In this document: piece by piece, positions 33,224-42,116 of the stretch
How positions within the stretch are numbered: the first letter of the stretch is position 1
Layout of the letters: every line of letters begins with the position of its first letter
From: Deltaproteobacteria bacterium
Lineage (GTDB): Bacteria > Desulfobacterota > Syntrophobacteria > Syntrophobacterales > Syntrophobacteraceae
Reading direction: 5' to 3'
DNA length: 64,000 nt
Assembly: GCA_012517315.1 (NCBI GenBank)
Contig: JAAYVE010000002.1
Span: 31,484 to 95,483 of the forward strand
Made by a program: the position numbers and the translations under genes
The notes under the pieces: generated by a model
What the model saw: the letters and a program-made list of their open reading frames with translations, nothing else
What the model was told of the DNA's origin: nothing
Databases searched by the model: none

Positions 33224-34819
33224 ATGCGCTACCGGGTTCTGGTAGACCTTGATGTCTTTGAAGACGTGCTGAAAGAGTCGCACGAATCTTCGGCAAGCAG
33301 CCGGCTCATGGAACGGGTGGCCGAGGGCCATGTGGAGGGATGGATCAGTTCACTCACCAAACCCATGCTTTACAGTACCTGTGTGGCCGAGTTGGGCGAG
33401 AGTGAGACACGGCGGGCCGTCCACGAACTGACACTCCCCTTTGCTGAAATCCCCTTGCGACGGGGAATCAGTACGCTTGCCTTTTCCTCCTCCCTTTCCG
33501 GTTACCTGGAAGCAATTCAATTGGAATCCGCCCGTCAGTTTCAGCTGGACGGTATCATCACATGGGACAAGGCCAAGTATTCCCAATCGGAATTGCCTGT
33601 CTACACCCCGAGGGAGCTGAATCACCTGACCGAGAAGGCTTCCCTGTTGGACAATGGGACCCCAATACCCTTCCTGGACCTCCGGGCACAGCATCATTCC
33701 ACTTACAACGAAATTGACGATCGCATCACGGAGATTACCGCCCATACGGCCTTCATTCTGGGCAAGCAGGTGGAGGAGTTCGAGAAGCGCTTTGCCGAAG
33801 CGCAAGAAGTCCCTTACTGTCTTGGAGTGTCCAGCGGTACTGATGCACTCCACATCGCCCTCATGGTCCTGGGCATCGGGCCTGGTGATGCGGTCATCGC
33901 CCCGGCGAGCACTTTCATGGCTACAGCCGAGGCCATTTCACTGTGCGGCGCGGTGCCGGTTTTTGTGGACTGCGACGAGTACCAGAATCTCCATGCGGGT
34001 AGAGCGCGGGAGCTTTTAGAGGGTTGGGGGAGCTCAGGGAAGGGGGGGCGCGGACCGGCCTTGGGAAGGCTGCGGGTGAGGGCTATCCTTCCCGTTCACC
34101 TCTACGGGCATCCCGCGGACATGGAAGCGATTCTCAAGTTGGCGGAGGAATATCGCCTGGAAGTGGTGGAAGACTGTTGTCAGGGGCATCTAGCATCCTG
34201 GGGTGGGAAGAAAGTGGGCGTCTTTGGCGCCTTCGGCGCCTTCAGTTTCTATCCAGGGAAAAACCTTGGCGCGTACGGTGAAGCAGGGGCTCTCGTGACC
34301 TGTGATGCAGAACTTTACCGGAAGGCCAGGATGGTTCGCCAACACGGGGAAATCCAACGATACCACCACGAGGTCATAGGCCATAATTACCGCATGGAAG
34401 CCATCCAGGGTGCAGTCCTGTCCGCCAAGATTGGTCACCTGGAGCGATGGACGGCAATGCGGCGGGCCCATGCCGCTCTATACAATGCCCTTCTAGAAAA
34501 CGTGGAAGAAGTGGAGGTACCCATGGAGCACCCCAATGCAAGGGCTGTTTACCATCTGTATGTGATTCGGGTGAACGACCGTGACGGACTACAGAGGTAT
34601 CTCCGGGATCGGGGCATCGTCACCGGCCTCCACTATCCGGTGCCGTTGCATCTCCAGCCTGCCTACGCTTCCCTCGGATACCGCGAGGGGGATCTGCCCG
34701 TTGCCGAACGAAACGCGAAGAGGGTTTTGTCCCTTCCCATGTATCCTGAACTCACAGACTCACAAGTGCGAAGGGTGGTGGAGGTCATTAAGGCGTTTCT
34801 CGCACGAAAGAGGAACTGA
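33224..34819 (+). CDS. PIN domain fused to DegT/DnrJ/EryC1/StrS aminotransferase (WbpE-like)
   Basis: A 531-residue two-domain protein. Residues 1-~140 read as a PIN nuclease fold: VLVDLDVFEDVL at the start, GHVEGWISSLTKP, YLEAIQLESA and DGIITWDKAKY with PVYTPRELNHL at the end. The acidic positions are D8, E in YLEAIQ (commonly D) and D in TWDKAKY. From about residue 150 (TPIPFLDLRAQ) it is a PLP aminotransferase with SSGTDALHIAL, EDCCQGH and the PLP lysine K346 in FYPGKNLGAYGE. Single aminotransferases of this family are ~370 residues. In context (acetyltransferase next, Gfo/Idh/MocA dehydrogenase near) it probably makes a 3-amino-uronic acid nucleotide sugar. ATG 33224 follows GGGGAAAGGA. 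The fusion is seen directly in one frame; the role of the PIN part is unknown. Confidence 0.85.
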   Translation: MRYRVLVDLDVFEDVLKESHESSASSRLMERVAEGHVEGWISSLTKPMLYSTCVAELGESETRRAVHELTLPFAEIPLRRGISTLAFSSSLSGYLEAIQLESARQFQLDGIITWDKAKYSQSELPVYTPRELNHLTEKASLLDNGTPIPFLDLRAQHHSTYNEIDDRITEITAHTAFILGKQVEEFEKRFAEAQEVPYCLGVSSGTDALHIALMVLGIGPGDAVIAPASTFMATAEAISLCGAVPVFVDCDEYQNLHAGRARELLEGWGSSGKGGRGPALGRLRVRAILPVHLYGHPADMEAILKLAEEYRLEVVEDCCQGHLASWGGKKVGVFGAFGAFSFYPGKNLGAYGEAGALVTCDAELYRKARMVRQHGEIQRYHHEVIGHNYRMEAIQGAVLSAKIGHLERWTAMRRAHAALYNALLENVEEVEVPMEHPNARAVYHLYVIRVNDRDGLQRYLRDRGIVTGLHYPVPLHLQPAYASLGYREGDLPVAERNAKRVLSLPMYPELTDSQVRRVVEVIKAFLARKRN

Positions 34820-34822
34820 AGT

Positions 34823-35308
34823 ATGGATAAACATCTCCTGAAGCGCATTGCCCCTGATGTGCGCATGGGAAGAGGCGTGAAGGTCCAGGACTTTGTCAAC
34901 CTCTACGGGTGTGAGATCGGGGACGAGACCCGAATCGGCCCGTTTGTGGAAATCCAGAAAAACGCAAAAGTCGGTTCCCGGTGCAAGATCCAGAGTCACA
35001 CTTTCATCTGTGAGGGTGTGACCATCGAGGACGAAGTCATGGTGGGCCACGGGGTTATGTTCATCAACGACAGTGACCCGTGGGCGGTGAACCCCGACGG
35101 TTCTCTGAAGACCGATGCCGACTGGACGTGCATTCCCACCATCGTTCGCAGGCGGGCGTCCATAGGTTCCAACGCAACCGTTCTTTGCGGGGTGACCATT
35201 GGGGAAGGAGCCCTTATAGGAGCTGGGGCAGTGGTGACCCGTGACGTCCCGGCCAATGCAGTGGTTGTGGGAAATCCCGCGAGAGTGATCCGAAAGCGCA
35301 TAGGCTAG
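34823..35308 (+). CDS. Hexapeptide-repeat acetyltransferase (WbpD-like)
   Basis: A 161-residue left-handed beta-helix protein made of hexapeptide repeats ([58 protein letters not shown]). Enzymes of this type acetylate the 3-amino group of UDP-sugars using acetyl-CoA; length and the [11 protein letters not shown] loop fit the WbpD/WlbB group. It starts 3 bases after the aminotransferase stop, which supports consecutive steps in one pathway. Acetyl donor and exact sugar are inferred from family and neighbours. Confidence 0.88.
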   Translation: MDKHLLKRIAPDVRMGRGVKVQDFVNLYGCEIGDETRIGPFVEIQKNAKVGSRCKIQSHTFICEGVTIEDEVMVGHGVMFINDSDPWAVNPDGSLKTDADWTCIPTIVRRRASIGSNATVLCGVTIGEGALIGAGAVVTRDVPANAVVVGNPARVIRKRIG

Positions 35309-35316
35309 ATCATCTC

Positions 35317-36774
35317 ATGTTGATGAACCAGCCGCACTTCAAGTATGTTTTTCTTCTGGCCGATGTGGCAATCCTCTCCGTCGCTTTTCTCCTGGCTCTC
35401 AGCGGGGCGGAGAAGGGGGTCGCCTTTACCACAGAACTGTTGGACGCGCGCTTCATCAAGCATCTCATATACGCTGGGATTTTTCTCCTCATTTATCTCT
35501 TCTGCTTCTGGAACTGCAACCTATACAAGCGTCACATCCTGACGACCCGGTACAGACAGACCATTCTTCTCCTTAGAGCCATGATTATCGGCAGCACTCT
35601 GACCGTCCTTTTTATGGCGTTTTTCAAATTGAACTATTTCAGTCTGGAGGGAAAGTATCTCATTCTCTACTTCTTCGGCTATGCTATGGCCCTTCTCATC
35701 CTATTCAGGGTGATTGTGGGACGTGCACTCTTTCTTTTCCTCTCCAGAAGAAGCATTTACAGGTCTCGAATTCTCATTGTGGGTGGGGACGAGGCAGGCA
35801 AACACGTCGCAAAGTCTCTGCAGAACGCACCCTCTTCGGAGTTCCAAATTGCCGGTTTCCTTGACGATTACAAGGAGGTTGGACAGCCCATCAACGGAGA
35901 TTTCCAGAACCTGGGCAAACTCGATGACCTTGACAGGGTGATAGAGGAGGGAAAAATCTCAGAGATACTCATTGCCATTGACCACGCACCGTACGAGCGA
36001 CTCGTGACCATTGTGGAGCGATGCCTTCAAACAGGAAAAGTGGTGCGGGTCTATTCCAACCTGCTGGAGGTCCTTTCTGAGAAGATGAATGTGGAATTCT
36101 ACGCCGGGGTCCCTGTCATCATGCTTTCCCAGTTCCCCCTCTCCAGTTCGGTGTGGTTCCTCAAGAGGGTTTTTGACGTTGTGATGAGTGCCCTTGCCCT
36201 GTTGCTTCTATCCCCATTGTTCCTGGTCATTGCTGCGGGGATCAAGTTATCGTCGCGCGGGCCCGTTTTCTATAAGCAGGTGAGAATTGGAAAGGGCGGG
36301 AAGCCCTTCAGCTTTTACAAGTTCCGGTCCATGCACGTGGGCAACGACGATTCAAGGCACCGGGAGTTCGTGAAAAATCTTATCACGAACGGCACTGCCT
36401 GCGCCCAAAAGGACATTCGGGTGTTCAAGATCACGAACGATCCTCGGATCTTCAAATTCGGCCGGTTTATTCGGAAAACCAGCTTCGATGAGTTTCCGCA
36501 ATTCTTCAATGTCATACGGGGGGACATGACTCTCGTGGGCCCCAGGCCCTGCCTGCCTTACGAATGGGAGTGCTACAGCGACTGGCACAAAAAGCGGCTC
36601 ACGGTTTCGCCGGGGTGCACCGGTCTCTGGCAGGCTTTGGGGAGGAGTACTGTGACCTTCCAGGAAATGGTGATCATGGACCTTTATTATATCAGCAACA
36701 TGACTCCCCTGCTGGATCTGAAGATCATCCTCCAGACATTTCCGGTGATCTTTCTTGCGAAAGGGGCTCATTAG
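35317..36774 (+). CDS. Polyprenyl-phosphate sugar transferase, second of three
   Basis: A 485-residue membrane sugar transferase that starts a glycan on undecaprenyl phosphate. Several hydrophobic segments lie in the first ~135 residues, then a Rossmann-like domain (RILIVGGDEAGKHVAKSL). The catalytic domain begins with LKRVFDVVMSALALLLL and contains FYKQVRIGKGGKPFSFYKF, RKTSFDEFPQFFNVIRGDM and LVGPRPCLP. It differs from the copies at 5519 and 51742 across the N-terminal half. It lies in the operon with the amino-uronic acid genes, so it may use that sugar or a linked GlcNAc-type donor. ATG 35317 or 35323 could be the start. Confidence 0.9.
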   Translation: MLMNQPHFKYVFLLADVAILSVAFLLALSGAEKGVAFTTELLDARFIKHLIYAGIFLLIYLFCFWNCNLYKRHILTTRYRQTILLLRAMIIGSTLTVLFMAFFKLNYFSLEGKYLILYFFGYAMALLILFRVIVGRALFLFLSRRSIYRSRILIVGGDEAGKHVAKSLQNAPSSEFQIAGFLDDYKEVGQPINGDFQNLGKLDDLDRVIEEGKISEILIAIDHAPYERLVTIVERCLQTGKVVRVYSNLLEVLSEKMNVEFYAGVPVIMLSQFPLSSSVWFLKRVFDVVMSALALLLLSPLFLVIAAGIKLSSRGPVFYKQVRIGKGGKPFSFYKFRSMHVGNDDSRHREFVKNLITNGTACAQKDIRVFKITNDPRIFKFGRFIRKTSFDEFPQFFNVIRGDMTLVGPRPCLPYEWECYSDWHKKRLTVSPGCTGLWQALGRSTVTFQEMVIMDLYYISNMTPLLDLKIILQTFPVIFLAKGAH

Positions 36775-36948
36775 CATCTCATCCTGGATGCACCCCAGTG
36801 CGTCACATGCGGGGTTCTTTTGCCTTCCGGGACAGGGCAAGGAAACAAAACGGTTCCATTTCCCCTGCGGGGAGATTGCCGGGGTGGAGGAGGATCGGCT
36901 CTTTACCCTCGTCATGTATCCCGCTTCTTCCTCAACAGGAGTCGACAT

Positions 36949-37959
36949 ATGTTGAAAGTCGGTGTCATTGGCTGTGGATATTGGGGTCCGAATCTCATCA
37001 GGAACTTCAGTCAGCTTTCCTCAACAGTGGTGAAGCGTGTTTCGGACCTTGACCAGGCGCGTTTGAAACGCATGGCCGAACTTTACCCCGGCATCGAGAC
37101 GACAACGGATTATCGGACGATCATCGATGATCCGGATGTGGACGCCGTGGCCATCGCAACACCCGTACACACCCATCACGGCATCGCCTTGGATGCGCTG
37201 AACGGCGGAAAACACGTCCTCGTGGAAAAACCCATCGCCGCGTCCATCGAGGAGGCGGAAGAACTGGTTCGACTTGCTGGGGAGCGCCGGCTGAAACTAA
37301 TGGTCGGCCACACCTTTCTGTTCACTTCCGCTGTCCGCAAAATGAAAGAAATCATAGATTCCGGTGAACTGGGGGAGATTTACTATATCAACTCCCAGCG
37401 TCTGAACCTGGGACTCTTTCAGCAGGACATCAATGTCGTGTGGGACCTGGCCCCCCACGACATCTCAATTATCCTTTATCTGCTGGGGCAGATGCCAAGA
37501 TGCGTGACGGCGGTAGGTGCCTCTCACATCAACCCCGCCGTGGAAGACATCGCCATTTTGACCATGGAATTTTCCGATAACCTTATTGCCTTTGTTCAGA
37601 ACAGCTGGCTGGATCCTGACAAGGTTCGGAAGATGACGGTGGTGGGAAGCAGAAAGATGATGGTGTATGACGACGTCCAGCCCACAGAAAAGATCAGGAT
37701 CTACGACAAGCGGGTGGAAAAGCCGAAGTACTACGACACATTCGCTGAGTTTCCTTATTCGTACAAGTACGGGGACATTCTGATCCCGAAAATCAACGGG
37801 GCTGAACCTTTGCATGCCCAGGTGTGTCATTTTGTCGACTGCATCCTCAATGATGTAGAACCCATCACGAGCGGTAAGAACGGACTGGACGTGGTCAAGG
37901 TCCTGGATGCCGCCCAGCGTTCCTTGGACAGAGGAAACAACAAGATCCGATTACGGTAG
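36949..37959 (+). CDS. Gfo/Idh/MocA NAD-dependent dehydrogenase (WbpB/WlbA-like)
   Basis: A 336-residue oxidoreductase. The N-terminal Rossmann fold has VGVIGCGYWGPNLIRNF, and the family motif VEKPIA follows at about residue 90 (HVLVEKPIAASIEEAEELV). The C-terminal part has WDLAPHDISI, where the catalytic histidine sits, and KMTVVGSRKMMVYDD. Family members of this type oxidise the 3-position of UDP-GlcNAc-uronic acid, giving the keto group used by the WbpE-type aminotransferase. ATG 36949 follows CAGGAG at a good distance; an upstream frame from 36820 is rejected because MLKVGVIG is the normal start. The order dehydrogenase, aminotransferase, acetyltransferase needed for the pathway is complete within 33224-37959. 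Confidence 0.9.
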   Translation: MLKVGVIGCGYWGPNLIRNFSQLSSTVVKRVSDLDQARLKRMAELYPGIETTTDYRTIIDDPDVDAVAIATPVHTHHGIALDALNGGKHVLVEKPIAASIEEAEELVRLAGERRLKLMVGHTFLFTSAVRKMKEIIDSGELGEIYYINSQRLNLGLFQQDINVVWDLAPHDISIILYLLGQMPRCVTAVGASHINPAVEDIAILTMEFSDNLIAFVQNSWLDPDKVRKMTVVGSRKMMVYDDVQPTEKIRIYDKRVEKPKYYDTFAEFPYSYKYGDILIPKINGAEPLHAQVCHFVDCILNDVEPITSGKNGLDVVKVLDAAQRSLDRGNNKIRLR

Positions 37960-37967
37960 AAAGCTTA

Positions 37968-38429
37968 ATTTCCCTGAAGCTCTTTTTTGCCCTTACAGCG
38001 GCCCATTTCTGCGGCGACGTTCTCGCCTACTCTTCATTCCTGGCGAGGACGAAGCGGTCCAATTCTGCGTTCGCTAAGTTCCTGGGAATCGGGATCCATG
38101 TCACGGTCCACGGCTGTTTTGTTTACTTATGGCTCTGGTTCTTCCAGGTGGAGAACAGGGCGTTGGCTGTGTCATTTGTCGTGACGACCCACTTCCTCAT
38201 TGATTGGTCGAGAATCTTGGTGGAGACGAAATGGTTTGATGCCGAGAACGTCCGGATCCTGACCCGAAGAGAGGTTTTTCGGTGGCTGACCCACCGCCGG
38301 GGCAACAGCAGGGAGATTCCTTTTTTCACGGAGAACCATTTGCGGAAATGGATCCTGGTGAATGCCGGCGACCAGGCGCTCCATCTTCTGGCGATCATCA
38401 TGCTCACGTGTGCTCTTGCAAGAGCTTGA
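37968..38429 (+). CDS. DUF3307-like membrane protein with non-canonical start
   Basis: An open frame directly after the dehydrogenase gene encodes a small membrane protein of about 153 residues with the features of DUF3307: LKLFFALTAAHFCGDVLAYS near the start, HVTVHGCFVYLWLWFF, TTHFLIDWSRI, and ENHLRKWILVNAGDQALHLL near the end. Conserved histidines and aspartates in membrane segments fit that family. No ATG, GTG or TTG lies near the natural N-terminus; the first in-frame GTG is at 38148, inside the conserved region. Candidates are ATT 37968 or ATT 37950, both non-standard. Either translation starts at an unusual codon, or the start has been lost and this is a young pseudogene. Function of the family is unknown. 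Confidence 0.6.
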   Translation: MSLKLFFALTAAHFCGDVLAYSSFLARTKRSNSAFAKFLGIGIHVTVHGCFVYLWLWFFQVENRALAVSFVVTTHFLIDWSRILVETKWFDAENVRILTRREVFRWLTHRRGNSREIPFFTENHLRKWILVNAGDQALHLLAIIMLTCALARA

Positions 38430-38667
38430 GAAAGTCTGGGGGCATGGGGGACTGGGAAAGAATCGAATTGACAGGTCATGAGTGGCCGTGAGGGGTTGAG
38501 GTGTACCCCGTTGTCTAGACAAAAGATGGGTCAGTTTAAGGTGTATGGTCGCCGGCCGTCTGCCAGTTGTACACCATCGCAATCTCTGTTACCTTTCGTC
38601 GCCCACCTGGAGGATGGGGCAACGCCGGGTAGGGACCCGAGCGCCAAGGTGGGTGGACATACGGATG

Positions 38668-38689
38668 GGCAGAGCTCTCGGGCTCTGCC
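38668..38689 (+). terminator. Hairpin in the gap before the IS element
   Basis: GGCAGAGC at 38668-38675 pairs with GCTCTGCC at 38682-38689 (8 bp, 6-base loop), followed by a pyrimidine-rich TCTCTTTCCCC. It could end the transcript of the genes at 33224-38429. The rest of the 318-base gap 38430-38747 holds no convincing gene; the stretch 38502-38545 looks like a leftover insertion-sequence end. Confidence 0.4.
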
Positions 38690-38747
38690 TCTCTTTCCCC
38701 ATCATCTGGAGTCCCAGAAAAGCGTTTAACCCTGGGGGTCTGGGGGC

Positions 38748-38763
38748 AATGTTGTTGAATTAA
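38748..38763 (+). repeat. Left terminal inverted repeat of the IS4-type element
   Basis: CAATGTTGTTGAATTA, matching the reverse complement of 40277-40292 at all 16 positions. Confidence 0.85.
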
Positions 38764-38912
38764 GGATCGAAACCTGACAGGAATCGTATTAAGGTCTGGG
38801 AATTATTGAATGTCTTCTTGCATTGCCGCTCAATTCATGCAATACTGTTTCTCCTCGAATGCTGGAGCCAGGCCTCCATTTCCAACCATAAGCCACCGAG
38901 GAGTTGATCATC

Positions 38913-40279
38913 ATGGCACAGATCCTGCTATGAAAATTCATGCCAATTCGGCACTGTCCTTGCGTATTTTCTTAACCTTATCCCCAAATCTATCGAACCC
39001 GATGCCAAGCGATCTCCCACGGTTTTTACTCGAAAGCGCAAACTTCCAGTCCCCAGGCTCATCACCTTTATCCTCTCGCTGGTTGCCGGCGGGAAGGGCA
39101 AAGGCGTGGACATTAAAGCCGGTGATTTGTTTCGAGCGGGCCAGGAGAAGCAGACTTTGGCCCGATGCCGAGGAGGTCCACCGCAGCGCACTCACCCATG
39201 CTCGCAAGAGTCTCCTGGACCATCTCTTCCGGGACATCCTTGTGAAAGCGTTCAAGTTTGCCTAAAGCCTCTTTTCTCGCAATCCCGCCTATATCTGGCA
39301 CGGTATGTCGGTCATCGCCTTCGATGGATCGAAGTACGCCCTTCCAGCAACCAGGGAGATCCGAGCCGAGTTCGATCCTCAAAGCGGCTTTGAGTATGAA
39401 GGAAGGGGTTACTATCCGCAGTGCCTGGTTACGACGGCCTATGATGTTTTCAGGCGTCTTCCCGTAACCAGAAGTGTGGTCGGCATCCACGGATCGGAGC
39501 GGGAGGAGGCGCAGGCGCTCTTGCCTTTGGTTCCTCCCCAATGCATCCTGCTTTTCGAGCGGGGATACCCGAGCTTTGAGCTGATTGCCTATTTGAGAGA
39601 GCACCACAAAGGGTACTTTCTCTTTCGCTGTCCGGCCGAATCGACCTTTCCCGCTGTCGAGGCTTTCGTCCAAAGCGGCAGGAAGGAAAGTTACATTGCG
39701 CTTACCCCTTCCAGTAGATACATCCAGGGGCTCAGCGCCAAGCAACGGAAAAAAGCCGGGGGCATCCAGCTCAGGGCGATCCGGCTGGTGAGCCCCGAGG
39801 GGAAGGTCTCGGTGCTTCTGACCAACATGCTCAACCAGAGCCGTTTTCAAAGAGAGGAGATCATCGAGCTCTACTTTCGGCGCTGGGCGGTGGAGGACCA
39901 TTACAGAACCGACAAAGTGGCCCTTGAGATCGAGAAGTTTCATGGCAAGACTCCCAACGGTATCCGCCAGGAGCTCTTTGCCGTGGTCATCATGTCGGTC
40001 ATTGCCCGAACCCTCATGGTGATCACCTCCCGGGTGCATGGCCCGCGGAGAGTGGACTATCAATTCAAGAACGCCATCATGACCCTGGCTTCGGAAGCCG
40101 CCGTTTTGGTGCCCGATGATCCTCAAACGGCTGCGACAATCTTCTCGGAGGTCCTCAAGGCGATTGCACGAGTCAGGTACTACAGGTCCAAGGCTGTCTG
40201 GCCCACGCAACCCAGAGTCACTAAAAGACCTCCCAATAAATGGTGTGCTGGACGGCGGGAGAAGCTCAAGAATGCCTAA
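38913..40279 (+). pseudogene. IS4-type transposase, inactivated
   Basis: The N-terminal part is read in the frame of 38941 (GTVLAYFLNLIPKSIEPDAK ... VDIKAGDLFRA). At about 39138 homology continues in the next frame (ARRSRLWPDAEEVHRSALTH), meets a TAA at 39263-39265, and goes on in the same frame as SLFSRNPAYIWHG and then the 324-residue open stretch from 39305. There the first catalytic Asp is in AFDGSKY and the YREK-type motif is YFRRWAVEDHYRTDK. The usual second Asp of DRGYPS is Glu (ERGYPSFEL). Frameshift, stop and the altered acidic residue together indicate a dead enzyme. The start is not certain; an ATG at 38913 is the likely original one, with a further small shift soon after. Confidence 0.82.
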
Positions 40280-40292
40280 TTCAACAACATTG
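40277..40292 (-). repeat. Right terminal inverted repeat of the IS4-type element
   Basis: TAATTCAACAACATTG, the exact complement of the left repeat at 38748-38763; it overlaps the last codon of the transposase frame. Confidence 0.85.
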
Positions 40293-40310
40293 GGGCCAAC
40301 CCGGGGCCGC

Positions 40311-41819
40311 TCACATGGATAGATCACTGGGAGGCAACAGAGTTGGAGCATATCCCGTTGAGGGGTCTGCACAGGCGCCGACTGGTGATCCAGCTGATGA
40401 TTCAACAAGCTTAAATTTACCAGTTTTCCAGTTACTATCAGAACAGGAAACAAATTGATTATACTTTTCAGAATTCAAGGTCAATGAAGGAGCAATCAAG
40501 CCGGAATTGATTTCTTTGAACGCGAATTCTTGTCCATTTAATGCTCCAGAATACAAGGACTGCCAGTCATTTGATCTGACAAAACTTGGAACACCATAAG
40601 GAAAATCATGTTTGCCATAAAAATCTGCGTAAAATGGCTTAGAGGACCATAGGTTATAGTCAGAATTAATAAATGGAGCTTTGGGGCTTTTATATATTAA
40701 TCCATAATATCCGCTCCCAATAACAATGTTATTCATAAATAAATGATTGTTTCCGTTGTATTCTGAATAGATAATATTCCAATCTTTCCTGGGGTACAAG
40801 AATGTATTGTTGTAGATAGCAGTATTTTGGACAAGAGCATCTGGTCCCTGGCCACCTACATATAGCAAAGTCTTTGCATTTGCTACAAGATTTCCATATA
40901 TTTTATGACCTCCGCAGGCAGGCTCCTTGAATTGAGTTTCATTGCCAAGTTCAATTCCTGTTGAATCTGCTGCTAAGCCGCTGACATTATATGCCATACC
41001 ATAAATTAAATTATATCTAACAGTAACATTGTTGCAATTACTTATATAGAGATTCGTCTTTCGGTTACCATAAATTTGTGAGTATTCGATTATATTGTCA
41101 GAACAACCATATCGGCCAACATTAAAGCCTTCATTGTAGGAGTCTCTAACAGTGCAACGTCTAAATACGACTTGGGATGAAGCAGGGAGATCAATTGCAG
41201 GGTTGTCATACCAAAGGCCTGTTGTGCTGCCAGGTGTGCGACAGGCTGCTAGATCAAAATGGCATTTTATGTCCACTACGTAGGCCGCTCGCGAAAATTC
41301 GCAGTCCTCCACAAGTATGTTGTGAGCTCTATATACAAGGATATTTAATTGATAAGTCCAATCAACCTTGCAATTGCGAATTGTAACATCCGATACTCCA
41401 GTATCTCGGTAATTATAGACGGTAATTCCATTTCCCGCACTTCTATATATATGAAAACCGTTTAGGATTACACCATTCTCAGTAATTGCAATCATTGGGG
41501 TTAAGTCGCCAGCCTTATCAGGATAAGGTATCTCAAACTGGCCGTCCACAAGAGGTGTTTCACCTGGATATGCCTGCCAAATTGTATTAGGTTTATCGAT
41601 CTTCCAGAATTCCCTGTAAGTGCCGCCCCGGGCAATCACTGTATCCCCGGAATCAATGAGACTATTGGCATGAGTGAAGGTTGCCCAAGGTTTTTCTAAC
41701 GTGCCAGGATTGTTGTCGCTTCCGTTTGTTGCAACATAGTAAGTGGCGCAAAACCCTGCATTCACCATTGTTCCCAAAAGAGAAGTCAACGCAGCTGCAA
41801 GAATCATTAAGAATTTCAT
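40311..41819 (-). CDS. Secreted right-handed beta-helix protein
   Basis: A 502-residue exported protein read on the - strand. The signal peptide MKFLMILAAALTSLLGTMVN is followed by TYYVATNGSDNNPGTLEKPW, the usual opening of DUF1565/pectate-lyase-like beta-helix proteins. Many short strands rich in Asn and hydrophobic residues follow (VTIRNCKVDW, ILVEDCEFS, VVFRRCTVRDSYNEGF, NVTVRYNLIYG). Such proteins bind or cleave polysaccharides or act as epimerases; no catalytic residues can be assigned with certainty. AAAGGA precedes the ATG. Base composition is clearly lower in GC than the flanks (15 G/C in the 60 bases 40981-41040). It is the only long minus-strand gene in the first two thirds of the window, next to a dead IS, which suggests acquisition from elsewhere. 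Confidence 0.82.
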   Translation of the reverse strand: MKFLMILAAALTSLLGTMVNAGFCATYYVATNGSDNNPGTLEKPWATFTHANSLIDSGDTVIARGGTYREFWKIDKPNTIWQAYPGETPLVDGQFEIPYPDKAGDLTPMIAITENGVILNGFHIYRSAGNGITVYNYRDTGVSDVTIRNCKVDWTYQLNILVYRAHNILVEDCEFSRAAYVVDIKCHFDLAACRTPGSTTGLWYDNPAIDLPASSQVVFRRCTVRDSYNEGFNVGRYGCSDNIIEYSQIYGNRKTNLYISNCNNVTVRYNLIYGMAYNVSGLAADSTGIELGNETQFKEPACGGHKIYGNLVANAKTLLYVGGQGPDALVQNTAIYNNTFLYPRKDWNIIYSEYNGNNHLFMNNIVIGSGYYGLIYKSPKAPFINSDYNLWSSKPFYADFYGKHDFPYGVPSFVRSNDWQSLYSGALNGQEFAFKEINSGLIAPSLTLNSEKYNQFVSCSDSNWKTGKFKLVESSAGSPVGACADPSTGYAPTLLPPSDLSM

Positions 41820-42116
41820 GGCAAATCCTTTCGCTAGTCACAATACTTTGTAAACCGTCAGCCCTTTACACCATCCAAACACAGACTTGGACAAGGAGCA
41901 TCACGAAGCTCTGAGGAACGGCCAGGTTGACGTGAACTGCATGCAGAGTAAAAACTGGCATGCTCGACCGCTGCTCTTTCTTAAGCTTACCAGCCAAACT
42001 GCGCCAAAGGAATCACTCAGCATGAAAGACGCAAACTCACCACCCTCTCTAAGCAAAAAAAATGCCAGGAAGCCCCCTGCACACTTACTTCAAAACTTCT
42101 CTTGGCTTTCTTGGAA

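Larger units (their letters stand above)
38748..40292 (+). mobile_element. Degenerate IS4-type insertion sequence
   Basis: About 1.5 kb bounded by a perfect 16-base inverted repeat: CAATGTTGTTGAATTA at 38748-38763 and its complement TAATTCAACAACATTG at 40277-40292. Inside is one IS4-type transposase gene on the + strand that is broken by a frameshift and a stop. The bases just outside both ends are G/C-rich and partly complementary, so the true ends may lie 2-3 bases further out. No clear target-site duplication was found by eye. It separates the uronic-acid operon from an AT-rich segment. Confidence 0.8.

Noticed and set aside
39113..40453. 446-residue open frame on the - strand
   Set aside because: It runs antisense to the IS4-type transposase, has no family features, and mirrors the codon bias of the real gene.
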